Of a stretch of DNA of 64,000 bases, positions 38,095 through 46,515 are shown one piece after another. Each line of letters opens with the position of its first letter. Positions within the stretch are counted from its first letter, which is position 1. Under the pieces are notes generated by a model, which saw only the letters and a program-made list of their open reading frames with translations, was not told the origin of the DNA and ran no database searches. A program made the position numbers and the translations under genes. Origin of the DNA: Methylococcus sp. EFPC2 (GTDB lineage: Bacteria > Pseudomonadota > Gammaproteobacteria > Methylococcales > Methylococcaceae); the NCBI RefSeq assembly GCF_016925495.1, contig NZ_CP070491.1:868001-932000 (forward strand), read 5' to 3'.

Positions 38095-38777
38095 GTTCCA
38101 GCAACCCTCTGTTGTCAGACGGCGCCTGTGACGAGGTGGCAGCCTTGCTGCCTTGGTATGTCAACGGTACATTGGATGGCGAGGAGCAGAGGCGGGTAAA
38201 GGTGCATATCGAACACTGTCGGGCGTGCCGTCTGGAGTTGGCTAGCTTGCGCGTGCTGGCGGATCGAGTGGTCGGCGCACCGATACCGGAACGCTCGCCT
38301 GAGGCGGCTTACGGGCGCCTGCTCGAAACCATCCAACAGCGCAAGTCCGCTGGTCGCGGGACGGCGTTGCAAGAGCAAACGCCGAAACGTGTCGGACGGC
38401 GATCCTTGTTTGTCCCTAACTATGCCGCTCGACTAGCGCTCGCGGCGATGGTGTTGTTGCTGCTGGCTCCGCTGGGATGGCGGCATTTGACCCAAATGGC
38501 GGGACCAAGCTTCCGTACCCTTTCCGATTCCGCATCGACCACGGCGGCTGGGCGAGGGGACTTGCACCTGGTGTTCGACGAGGGCGTAGCGGCCTCACGG
38601 ATCGATGAGGTTTTGAAGACCATCGGCGGTGAACTCGTCGGTGGCCGCGGACCAGGAAACGTTTATACGATCCGTTTAGCGGGCCCGATCGAGAGTAAAC
38701 CGGATGTAGACGCCGCGCTTGCTTACCTCCGTCAACAGGAAGGCATCCTGCTTGCGGAGCCAATCGTCAACCCCTAA
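38091..38777 (+). CDS. Zinc-finger anti-sigma factor with periplasmic C-terminal domain
   Basis: A 228-residue bitopic protein. The N-terminal cytoplasmic part is a zf-HC2 anti-sigma domain with His39, Cys43 and Cys46 (Hx3Cx2C). A membrane helix lies at about residues 111-129. The C-terminal part (about 157-228; DLHLVFDEGVAASRIDEVL, AALAYLRQQEGILLAEPIV) looks like the beta-alpha-beta-beta-alpha-beta of subtilisin propeptide/I9 inhibitors. Since the next gene is a subtilisin-like protease, release of the sigma factor could involve this domain; that is inference. Confidence 0.85.
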   Translation: MSSSNPLLSDGACDEVAALLPWYVNGTLDGEEQRRVKVHIEHCRACRLELASLRVLADRVVGAPIPERSPEAAYGRLLETIQQRKSAGRGTALQEQTPKRVGRRSLFVPNYAARLALAAMVLLLLAPLGWRHLTQMAGPSFRTLSDSASTTAAGRGDLHLVFDEGVAASRIDEVLKTIGGELVGGRGPGNVYTIRLAGPIESKPDVDAALAYLRQQEGILLAEPIVNP

Positions 38778-38792
38778 GGCTTTGATCGTGCC

Positions 38793-40187
38793 GTGACAAC
38801 ACTGATGCGCGCGCTGCTGCTGGCTCTGATGATCCCGTGGAGCGGATGTGCCTTGCAAACCGAATATCCGGCCTTGGACGAACCTTCAGTCCACGGTGAG
38901 GATAGACGCATACTGGTCACGTTCGTCGACCACAGCATCGGGCGGGTGGTGCCGGGCGGCACTCAGGACCGCTACCTGCCGCGCGGACCCTATGCGAGTT
39001 CAAGCTGGAGTTCCCGGCTTGCCGGAGAGTTGGCGGAACGCTATCGGTTGCGGCTGGTGGCGGAATGGCCGGTCACCGTCCTGGGCGTCGCCTGCGTCGT
39101 GTATGAAGTCCCTGCCGGACAAAATGTCGACGAAGCGCTACAGACGCTGGCGAAAGACCAACAGGTCGAGTCGGTGCAAGCCATGCAGACCTTCCACGTG
39201 ATGGGCGGAATAGCGTCGAGCGCGGCGAACCATGACGACCCATATTACCGCCTGCAAAAGGACATGCAGGCCATGAACGTGGAAGCTGCCCACCGCTTCG
39301 CGACCGGCCGGGGCGTCCGCGTGGCGGTGATAGACAGCGGGGTGGACACGCATCATCCCGACCTGCGGCGGCAGATCGCGGTGGCAGAAAACCTGGCGAT
39401 ATTGAAATCCGGCGAGGAAACCCGGGACGTTCACGGTACGGCGGTAGCCGGAGTCATCGCCGCCCAGGCAGGGAATGGACTCGGCATCATGGGCGTGGCG
39501 CCCGAGGTGGAGCTCTATGCGCTCAGAGCTTGTTGGCCGGAGAGCCCCGGTGCGGCTGCCGCCTTGTGCAACAGTTTCACCTTGGCTCTGGCGGTCAACG
39601 AAGCCATCCGCCTCGGTGCCCAGATCATCAATTTCAGCTTGAGCGGTCCCGACGATCCCCTGGTGGCGCGGCTGATCCGGGCAGCGATCGAAAAAGGCAT
39701 ACTCATCGTGGCTTCGGATTCCGGGGGGAATGCGGTCAGTGGCTTTCCCGCCAGTGTGGACGGGGTGATTGCGGTGCGGTCGCAGTCGCCGGAGCCGATG
39801 CGAGGTGGATTCCGGGGTGGCGGATTAAGTGCTCCAGGGTCCGAAATCCTCACCACGCTGCCCCATGCGACCTATGACTTCATGTCCGGCAACTCCTTCG
39901 CCGCTCCGCATATCACCGGGCTCCTGGCGTTGATGCACGAGCTGAAGCCGGATTTGACGGCTACCGAAGCCTTGGCCGTGTTGCGGCAGCGTGTCCCACG
40001 ACGTGCTGTGCCTAACGGCGTTCCCTACGCCGCACGGCCGCACTTGCGGGACGGTTATTGCCTTCGGCGCCCCAGCCGTCCCCCGTCGACTCGCTCCAGC
40101 GACCTTAGAGCCGTCGCCTCCGCATCGCTCCGAGATGACTCTACGGCCTGTTCGGGATGCCTTGCAGGTCACCTACGGACGCAATAA
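38793..40187 (+). CDS. Subtilisin-family (S8) serine protease lipoprotein
   Basis: A 464-residue S8 peptidase. The start is GTG at 38793, with an ATG four codons later also possible. The signal ends in PWSGC (Cys19), so the protein is probably a lipoprotein. Residues about 38-135 form a propeptide-like domain (ILVTFVDHSIG, VACVVYEVPAGQNVDEALQTL, VESVQAMQTF). The catalytic domain has Asp181 in VIDSGVDTHHPDL, His214 in DVHGTAVAGVIAA and Ser368 in GNSFAAPHITGL, with GGN at 311-313 in the oxyanion region. The last 50 residues are Ser/Arg-rich and unlike the family. Its substrate is unknown; the ECF/anti-sigma pair lies directly upstream. Confidence 0.9.
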   Translation: MTTLMRALLLALMIPWSGCALQTEYPALDEPSVHGEDRRILVTFVDHSIGRVVPGGTQDRYLPRGPYASSSWSSRLAGELAERYRLRLVAEWPVTVLGVACVVYEVPAGQNVDEALQTLAKDQQVESVQAMQTFHVMGGIASSAANHDDPYYRLQKDMQAMNVEAAHRFATGRGVRVAVIDSGVDTHHPDLRRQIAVAENLAILKSGEETRDVHGTAVAGVIAAQAGNGLGIMGVAPEVELYALRACWPESPGAAAALCNSFTLALAVNEAIRLGAQIINFSLSGPDDPLVARLIRAAIEKGILIVASDSGGNAVSGFPASVDGVIAVRSQSPEPMRGGFRGGGLSAPGSEILTTLPHATYDFMSGNSFAAPHITGLLALMHELKPDLTATEALAVLRQRVPRRAVPNGVPYAARPHLRDGYCLRRPSRPPSTRSSDLRAVASASLRDDSTACSGCLAGHLRTQ

Positions 40188-40697
40188 AGCCTGCGCCCTG
40201 CGGTGCCCCGCCCGGCCCTGGGCCTTCTGGGGGGCATGGAAAACATCCCGGTCTACCCGCTGCGCGGCTGACCTTTGTTTTCCAGCCATGTCCGACGTAT
40301 CCGGCCCAGGGAACACGTCATCCGGGCCGAAAGTCGTGGATGCCTGTCTTGTCCTGGCGCGACTCCGAGCCATTCCGGATTGCCGGGAACCGGACTTTTA
40401 GGCGATCACCGAACACGCGAATTCGGCCTTGGTAAGCGACGGATGAGACTCGTCGGCTTATCTCCCGTCCGCGAGAACCCCGAAATATTTTGGGGATCGT
40501 CGAACGCTACGGCCGCAACCGGGAATTAATAGTCCGTGGCGATCGAAGCGTCGACGTTTACCAAACCCCACGTGAGCGGAACAGGGAAAGATGGCATGGG
40601 TCGCCAAGACGGTGGGGTTAATTGCGAACAGCGTTTCACGATCGAATACAAACCCTTGTCGCTCACCGTATGCACGGACAATTCTAAGGAGTGAATC
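40188..40697. other. Gene-free 0.5-kb stretch between the S8 protease and the TIGR03118 gene
   Basis: No supportable protein gene. An 18-base near-palindrome, CCCCGAAAT then ATTTTGGGG (40478-40495; 8 of 9 pairs), might be an operator or a weak terminator. AAGGAG lies eight bases upstream of the next ATG. Nothing else stands out. Confidence 0.5.
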
Positions 40698-41825
40698 ATG
40701 ACTGTTTCTTCATCGACTCGTTCTCTACCCGGCAGGCTGCTCGTTTCGGCATGCTTTGCCCAATTGTTGACCTATACGCTCCCGGTATCCGCTGAAATTC
40801 GATTCGATGTTCGAACGCTGATCAGCGACGACGGCAGCTCGGGTATCGCGGATGGTAATCTGGTCAACGGCTGGGGAGTCTCGTATGGGCCGACGGGGCC
40901 GTTTTGGGTTTCGGCCAATGGGACGGGCACATCGACCGTCTATACCGTCAATCCCATAACGGACGCCACGACCATAAACTCCCTGGTGGTGACCATTCCC
41001 GGCACCGGAGCGGTGACCGGACAGGTGTTTAACGGAGGCAGCGGCTTCAACGGCGATCGTTTCCTCTTCGTCAGCGAGGACGGAACCATTTCTGGCTGGC
41101 GGGGCGCCTTGGGAACTCAGGCCGAGATTTTGGAAAACAACCCCAGTGCGATCTTTAAGGGCGGCGCGCTGGGCACGATCGGTTCCAACTCTTACCTCTA
41201 TGCGGCCGACTTTAATAGCGGCAGTATCCACGTCAAAGGTAGTTCCGGGGCACCCAGTCTCGAGGGATCATTTACTGACCCCAACCTGCCCTCAGGGTAT
41301 GCGCCATTCAACATCCAACAGTTGGCCGGTCAGCTCTATGTTGCCTACGCCAAGCAGCTCTCCGGTAGTGCGGATGAAGACGCTCAACCAGGTTTTGGCT
41401 ACGTGGATAGCTATGACCTCAACGGCAACTTCCTTGCCCGTATCGCTTCCGGTGGCAGTTTGAACGCGCCCTGGGGCTTGGCACTCGCACCATCCTCCTG
41501 GGGCGAATTGGGCGGTAAGCTGCTGGTGGGAAATTTCGGCGACGGAACCATCAACGTCTACGACCAGACCACAAGCACCTTCCTCGGTCAACTGCTCGGC
41601 GCGGACGGGAAGGCATTGAGCATCCCGGGACTGTGGGGGATAACCCCGGGTAACGGTGGGAATGCAGGCAGTCCGGATCGCCTGTATTTTGCCGCGGGTC
41701 CCGACGATGAAACCCGTGGTCAATTCGGCGTAATCCAACCGGTACCCCTGCCTCCCGCGTTGTCTTTGCTGATGTCCGCTCTGACGGGGCTGTACCTCGC
41801 CGTACGAAGGAAATCCATTAAGTGA
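40698..41825 (+). CDS. Exported TIGR03118-family protein with a PEP-CTERM-like tail
   Basis: A 375-residue exported protein. After a signal peptide (about residues 1-32) the body shows the TIGR03118 pattern: LVNGWGVSYGPTGPFWVSANGTGTSTVY, LYAADFNSGSIHV, a segment with LNAPWGLALAPSSWGELGGKLLVGNFGDG and LWGITPGNGGNAG. These are NHL/six-bladed-propeller-like repeats. The C-terminus has VPLPPALSLLMSALTGLYLAVRRKS: a VPLPxA motif, hydrophobic helix and basic tail, as in PEP-CTERM surface-sorted proteins. A sorting enzyme is not in the window. Confidence 0.9.
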   Translation: MTVSSSTRSLPGRLLVSACFAQLLTYTLPVSAEIRFDVRTLISDDGSSGIADGNLVNGWGVSYGPTGPFWVSANGTGTSTVYTVNPITDATTINSLVVTIPGTGAVTGQVFNGGSGFNGDRFLFVSEDGTISGWRGALGTQAEILENNPSAIFKGGALGTIGSNSYLYAADFNSGSIHVKGSSGAPSLEGSFTDPNLPSGYAPFNIQQLAGQLYVAYAKQLSGSADEDAQPGFGYVDSYDLNGNFLARIASGGSLNAPWGLALAPSSWGELGGKLLVGNFGDGTINVYDQTTSTFLGQLLGADGKALSIPGLWGITPGNGGNAGSPDRLYFAAGPDDETRGQFGVIQPVPLPPALSLLMSALTGLYLAVRRKSIK

Positions 41826-42239
41826 TGTTCGAGGGCTGGGGGTAGCAACCCGGGTAGATCGTTCCGCGTATGAGCGCAGCGCTCTGCCAGCCCGTATGTA
41901 TTTGCACGGAAGAATGTCCGGCGGAGACCGACGATGCCAGCAGATCGGTCTCCGCCGGTGATGGACGTCCCCGCGGGGCGTTATCGATTTAATCTAGGCG
42001 CTCGGCTATTGGCGTTTTCACGTCGAGCAATCATCCTGTGGCGTCGCATCCAGTCCGAGCGGAAGAAACACAGCGGTGACCGCTTCGCTTTCCAGGACAT
42101 CGCGAAAGAATTTGACGCGCCGCAAATACACCGGGAACACGTGCCGTCGTGCGACAGGAAAGCCCTTAGGCTACCGGCTCAAGTTGCGCGGATAGAGGCG
42201 GACTATGGTCGCGTCTCGAATGATGCTGACGAAGTGCGG
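41826..42239. other. Gene-poor 0.4-kb gap at the convergence of two accessory modules
   Basis: Contains a perfect 14-base inverted repeat (41918-41931 with 41945-41958) with a 13-base spacer. A frame of 127 codons from 41934 starts inside this repeat, overlaps the membrane-protein gene and shows no family-like part, so I do not call it. Otherwise nothing is seen. Confidence 0.5.
41918..41958. repeat. Perfect 14-bp inverted repeat
   Basis: CCGGCGGAGACCGA at 41918-41931 is exactly complementary to TCGGTCTCCGCCGG at 41945-41958, spacer 13 bases. No T-run follows on either strand, so it is not a classic terminator, although as a stable hairpin it could end or protect the TIGR03118 transcript (stop at 41825) or the caspase operon running the other way. 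Confidence 0.85.
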
Positions 42240-42665
42240 TTAGCCTTTATTGACAAAAAATGCGCCCAAAGAAGCGCTCACGAGTCCTTGAAAAGGTACC
42301 AGCCAAAGACGGGATGATTCCATCAGTTTCAAGGGGGGGAGTGCCGAGAAGGGGGCTATGAAGATGGGTAGTCCTACCATCAGGATATAGATAACCGACA
42401 GGGATAGCGTCAGACGATAGATGAAGCGGTCCACATTGCCCGTGCCCTGTGATTTGCCCAGCGCGTCCGAAACCAGGATGCCGATGATCAAGGTCAGCGT
42501 GGGCGTGAATATGGGCAGGAACCAGTTCCAGACATCTTCCGTTTTCGGGCTATAGACACCCACAGTGCTTTGCAGCACCAGAATGACGAACAATATCCCG
42601 GCGCCGACGAACCAAACGACGGCGAGGTATTTTTTTGCTTTATCCGAGCGAACCAGGTTTGCCAT
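42240..42665 (-). CDS. Four-helix membrane protein at the end of the caspase operon
   Basis: A 141-residue protein I do not recognise. Four hydrophobic helices are visible at about residues 14-36, 46-67, 84-104 and 118-138, with a short N-terminal basic stretch (RSDKAKK) and no signal sequence. No enzymatic motif is seen. It starts immediately after the lipoprotein stop (42666), so it belongs to the same transcript. Possible roles are a membrane anchor for the lipoprotein or caspase, or a pore-forming effector; sequence alone decides neither. Confidence 0.75.
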   Translation of the reverse strand: MANLVRSDKAKKYLAVVWFVGAGILFVILVLQSTVGVYSPKTEDVWNWFLPIFTPTLTLIIGILVSDALGKSQGTGNVDRFIYRLTLSLSVIYILMVGLPIFIAPFSALPPLKLMESSRLWLVPFQGLVSASLGAFFVNKG

Positions 42666-43403
42666 TCAACCACTCAACGCTTTCCAGAGTCCCGACTTTT
42701 CGAGATGGGTCTTGCCCTGAAAATCGCTCGGCAGCTTGAGCAACGCGTCGCTTTGGTTGGCCCCTTTTTCAAACTCATAGATCAACGCGGTCGTGTAATA
42801 ATCATCCGCATATATTTGCTGGCCCAATGCCTTGGGCAAGGCAAGGGTGCCCCTATCGAGCCAAGCCATGGCATCATCGCGCGTCGGTTTGGTTTCGGTT
42901 TGCGCGTAGGGTCGGTTTGTAACTACGAAAACGATAAGACGGTAATGGCCTTGGGGGGCGGTGAACAGTGCCTTCAGGTAGTCGGACAGCGAGAGTATGG
43001 CCCGGCGTTCCGTATTCACCGACCAGCGCTCGGTTCCATCCTGAGGGGTGCCGTCCAGTTTGATTCGTTCGAGGCGCGATGCCAGGGCAAATCCGCCCGG
43101 GACGGCGTGATAGCTCTTTTCGGAGTAGCCGGCACTATCAAACGCCCTTTCCAAGCGTTCGGCCAAATCTTGCAAGGTGGTTTGTTGACCCTGCTTGATT
43201 ACAAGCTCTCGCGGAATTCTGGCGAAGGCGGAGGCTTTGGGCGGGGGCCAGGGAAACTCGGGTAATGCGTGCTCGTCATGGCCTCCGGGCTCCGATCCCT
43301 TTGGTTGCGCCGCGGAGGGCGGTGTCTGATCGCTGCAACCTGAAAATGCAGCCATCAGAAGCAATGCGAGGGCAAATTTAAGGAGCTTCACGAAAATAGC
43401 CAT
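42666..43403 (-). CDS. Operon lipoprotein downstream of the WD40-caspase
   Basis: A 245-residue predicted lipoprotein: LLLMAAFSGC places the acyl-Cys at residue 23, followed by Ser, which suggests the outer membrane by the +2 rule. A Pro-rich linker precedes a soluble domain (about residues 60-245) with TTLQDLAERLERAFDSAGY, HYRLIVFVVTNRPYAQTE and DDYYTTALIYEFEKGA. I do not recognise the fold. It overlaps the end of the caspase gene by 26 bases and runs into the four-helix gene without a gap. Confidence 0.8.
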   Translation of the reverse strand: MAIFVKLLKFALALLLMAAFSGCSDQTPPSAAQPKGSEPGGHDEHALPEFPWPPPKASAFARIPRELVIKQGQQTTLQDLAERLERAFDSAGYSEKSYHAVPGGFALASRLERIKLDGTPQDGTERWSVNTERRAILSLSDYLKALFTAPQGHYRLIVFVVTNRPYAQTETKPTRDDAMAWLDRGTLALPKALGQQIYADDYYTTALIYEFEKGANQSDALLKLPSDFQGKTHLEKSGLWKALSG

Positions 43404-46400
43404 TACCGTTCCAGGAGGGTAAGAAATTCAGCGAGTGTCGCCACGCTCTTTGTAAACGGGATACCCAGGTAGGGTGAGTATGCTTAAGCAGCGGCATATT
43501 ATCCAGTTGCGCAGGCGCTTCGAGTTGAGGAGTTTGTTGATCGGCCTCTTTGCTTCGCAAATGCTGCACCACAGAACTGGCATATTCGTATAATTGGCGG
43601 AGTGTGATGTCCCCCTCGCATCTGCCATCGCAGGCGCTCTGCAGTCCGTCCAACAGGGCGTAGGTAAAAAGTCCGTGCCCCAAGCGAGCATCCTCAAGGG
43701 AGTTTTCGCTTCCTTTTGAAGACACCAGCAATGCGAACCCCGCAGACGCCGATCTTTTCTTCACCCACTGTGCATCGAATCTGCCCCCGATGTTTCTCGC
43801 CTTGCAGGAATCCACAACCAAAAGCCGTTTGCCGGCCGCATTGCGCAAGGCTTCGAAAAAGGTCTCCCAGGCGATGAGGCTCGTGTGTTCAAAAGACTGG
43901 CCATTTTCGACTTGCTCGACATGTTCGGGTATTGCGTCTCTGGGCACCAGATAGTAATTCTGTTGGGGATCGCTGATCCCATGGGATGAAAGGTAGAGAA
44001 TTACGGTATCCCGCCCCTGAGCCTGCTGTAAGAAGTTCAAGGCCGACACGATGCTGGCTCCGGTGGGTTTATCGCTCTGGTTATCCGATAAAGTCTTGGT
44101 GAAAATACGCTTGAAATAAGCGCCTCCGAGGTTTCGGAATGTCTTTGCGAAATCGTCGGCATCGCTTGCGGCGTAATGTAATTGCCATCGGGGTCCAAGC
44201 TCCGGAAACGTGTTGACACCTACGGCCAGCACATAGAGATCGCCTGGCGGAGGAACCGTAGCCGGCGGCTCGCCGGAATCGGCCAAATACCGCTCGGCGA
44301 TGCCCAGCGACTGACCATTGGACGACTCCACCCGGATGAGGTTGTCCCCGGCATATAACTCAAGCGGCGCTTCCTTGACCAGGGCGTGTTCTTCTCCGTT
44401 TTTCAGTATCCGATCACGGGTGGGAATCACCGGTATCCCGTTTACAAAAACGTTGTAATCCCGTATCGGAATTCCGCCCTCTTGAATCGCAAACCGCAAT
44501 GTTGCGGATGGTGTTCGCCCCGGTGTTTCCGGAGCGGGCGTTATTGAGAGTATGTCGATTCTGGGCGGCGCAGTTTCGGCAAGCCGATTGATGTCGAATA
44601 CATCGCCCGGAGGCACGGAGGGTGCCGCGGCGCCGGCGTGCATGCTCGCGACGTAGTTCTGCACGATCTCCGGGCGGAACAACAAGCGCTCCAACTGCAC
44701 GGCCTTGTAGAAGTCGGGGGTCTTGTCCTTCCCTCGGTTCAGATGCCAGCCGATGTACTGGTCTCCGGTGGGGGAGGAGAGGTAAAAGCCCTTAGGTGTC
44801 CAGAGCACCCAGTCCCGCCCGTTGCGGTGCGGGAACAGCGCGAGAGCCTCTAAGCCATCCGCCATGCGGAACCACCGTATGCTGCCGTCCGATAAGGCGC
44901 CGACGGCCCATCTGCCGTTGGCGGACACATTGACTGCCAAAGCCATCTGGGACAGCGGTACGGCCCATATTTGCCGGCCTACCCGGTCGTATAACCGCAG
45001 CGCCCAGGTGGTGCCGAGCAACACACGGTGCGGGTCGGCTGCCAGGGCATAGCTCAGTGGGGACTCGTGCTTATCCATCGGCAGGGGCTGGCCATTCAGC
45101 TTTGGAGCCGCGCCGTCATGGACACCGGAAACGGTCATTCCTGGACTCGCCAGCAGCGGTGGCAATAGCGCGAGTTCCGAGTTCCGGGCGACTTGCAGTC
45201 CATCCGAACTCGAAAACAGCCCAAATTGCTTATCGCCGTTGCCGTAGGGAAATTGCACCCTCGATCCGTCCGGCGAAACCCGAAAATCCAGCGCCGCGCT
45301 CATGAAGTCCGCCGTATCGCGTTCGCGATGCCAGCGTTTGTCTCCCGAGGCATTCAGTACCCCGATGCTCGGGGCTCCCGTGGAATAAACGACGCCGCCG
45401 TCTGGCAGCGCATGCAGATCGGAAATGCGGTAGGGGCCGGCATCGTATCGTTCGCGGCGGCCTCGCCCCCGGTTGTCCCACCGATAAATGGCCGTACTCC
45501 CTTCGCCGGTGGATTCCCCGCCGGCATGGAGATAGTGGCCGTCATCCGACCAGGCGACCGCGATGAGATTCTTCTGCTTATCCAAGCCGGTCACGTCCAC
45601 CGCATGGCGATCCGACAAATCCACCCCGGAGAGGATGGCCACTCGAGGGGCGTCGTTGAAGCCGATGGCGACCTCGCTCCCGTCCGGCGAAAAATAGGCG
45701 TGAAACGGTTCGTTGCCGATTTTCCGGACTTTGATGCGCTTGAAGCGGGCGTCGTACAAGCGCGCATAACCGTCGACCGAGGTCGTGACCAGACGCCCGT
45801 CCGGGCTGAAATCGATGCCCAAAATGTGATCCTGGTAAGCGGCGTCCAGGGCTATGCGCCGGAAGTTTCGTGTTTCGAAAACCATCAAAAAGGCGCGGCC
45901 TTCCCTCGACAAACACACCGCGAGAAAACGCCCATCGTCGGAATAGGCCAGATTGTCGATGGTCGTGGCGGCGTCATTCAGCCGGAGCGTGTAGGCCCGG
46001 CGAGCGTATTCCAGATCGAAAAAATAGACCGTCGTATCGTTTTCTCCCGCCAAGCCGGTATAACCCGCCACCGCAGCGCGTTTGCCGTCCGGCGACACCG
46101 CCCCGGCGTAGAGTTGCCCTTCGTGGCCCGCCGCGCTGATCGGAATTCGCAACGTGGCGATTAAACGTCCCGTTTGCAGGTCCCAAACCCGCGCGGTCTT
46201 GTCGTCCGAAACGCTGACCACCCGCCGGTGTATGCGGTCCACACTGAGCTTCTTGATGAACGCGGTATGCATGTCGGTTTCCACCCGCAATACCGGAGTA
46301 GTGGATGGCGGCGCGGACCATGCACCGTACGAATATCCGAGGGCGAGAAACATCAGGCAGACAAGAAAAAAGACCATGGACCGGTCACGTTCACGGCCGC

Positions 46401-46503
46401 CGTCGATCCAACCGCCTAGGTTCGCGGACTCAGCCTGTGTTGACGGGACCGACAGCTCGAATACCATCGTTTCAGCGTGTCCGACACGGCCGGCCCCGTT
46501 CAT
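43378..46503 (-). CDS. WD40-repeat caspase-like (C14) protease
   Basis: A 1041-residue protein. After an N-terminal polar stretch comes one hydrophobic helix at about residues 43-61 (MVFFLVCLMFLALGYSYG), a signal-anchor or a signal peptide if translation begins at Met43. WD40-like repeats fill about residues 80-600 (VVSVSDDKTARVWDLQTGRL, GIDFSPDGRLVTTSVDGYARL). A linker and beta-sandwich-like part (about 640-750) precede a caspase p20 domain from about 755: VILYLSSHG gives His841 and RLLVVDSCKA gives Cys900, the full dyad. A C-terminal p10-like region follows. It starts 12 bases after tpsA with AAGGA upstream. The natural substrate and activation trigger are not known. Confidence 0.93.
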   Translation of the reverse strand: MNGAGRVGHAETMVFELSVPSTQAESANLGGWIDGGRERDRSMVFFLVCLMFLALGYSYGAWSAPPSTTPVLRVETDMHTAFIKKLSVDRIHRRVVSVSDDKTARVWDLQTGRLIATLRIPISAAGHEGQLYAGAVSPDGKRAAVAGYTGLAGENDTTVYFFDLEYARRAYTLRLNDAATTIDNLAYSDDGRFLAVCLSREGRAFLMVFETRNFRRIALDAAYQDHILGIDFSPDGRLVTTSVDGYARLYDARFKRIKVRKIGNEPFHAYFSPDGSEVAIGFNDAPRVAILSGVDLSDRHAVDVTGLDKQKNLIAVAWSDDGHYLHAGGESTGEGSTAIYRWDNRGRGRRERYDAGPYRISDLHALPDGGVVYSTGAPSIGVLNASGDKRWHRERDTADFMSAALDFRVSPDGSRVQFPYGNGDKQFGLFSSSDGLQVARNSELALLPPLLASPGMTVSGVHDGAAPKLNGQPLPMDKHESPLSYALAADPHRVLLGTTWALRLYDRVGRQIWAVPLSQMALAVNVSANGRWAVGALSDGSIRWFRMADGLEALALFPHRNGRDWVLWTPKGFYLSSPTGDQYIGWHLNRGKDKTPDFYKAVQLERLLFRPEIVQNYVASMHAGAAAPSVPPGDVFDINRLAETAPPRIDILSITPAPETPGRTPSATLRFAIQEGGIPIRDYNVFVNGIPVIPTRDRILKNGEEHALVKEAPLELYAGDNLIRVESSNGQSLGIAERYLADSGEPPATVPPPGDLYVLAVGVNTFPELGPRWQLHYAASDADDFAKTFRNLGGAYFKRIFTKTLSDNQSDKPTGASIVSALNFLQQAQGRDTVILYLSSHGISDPQQNYYLVPRDAIPEHVEQVENGQSFEHTSLIAWETFFEALRNAAGKRLLVVDSCKARNIGGRFDAQWVKKRSASAGFALLVSSKGSENSLEDARLGHGLFTYALLDGLQSACDGRCEGDITLRQLYEYASSVVQHLRSKEADQQTPQLEAPAQLDNMPLLKHTHPTWVSRLQRAWRHSLNFLPSWNGNGYFREAP

Positions 46504-46515
46504 GGGAATACATCC

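Noticed and set aside
41934-42317. Plus-strand frame of 127 codons in the gap beside the caspase operon
   Set aside because: Its ATG falls inside a 14-bp inverted repeat, the end overlaps the four-helix gene, and no family-like segment is seen.
45193-46164. Plus-strand frame of 323 codons opposite the caspase gene
   Set aside because: Mirror of the WD40 coding region without any supporting motif.
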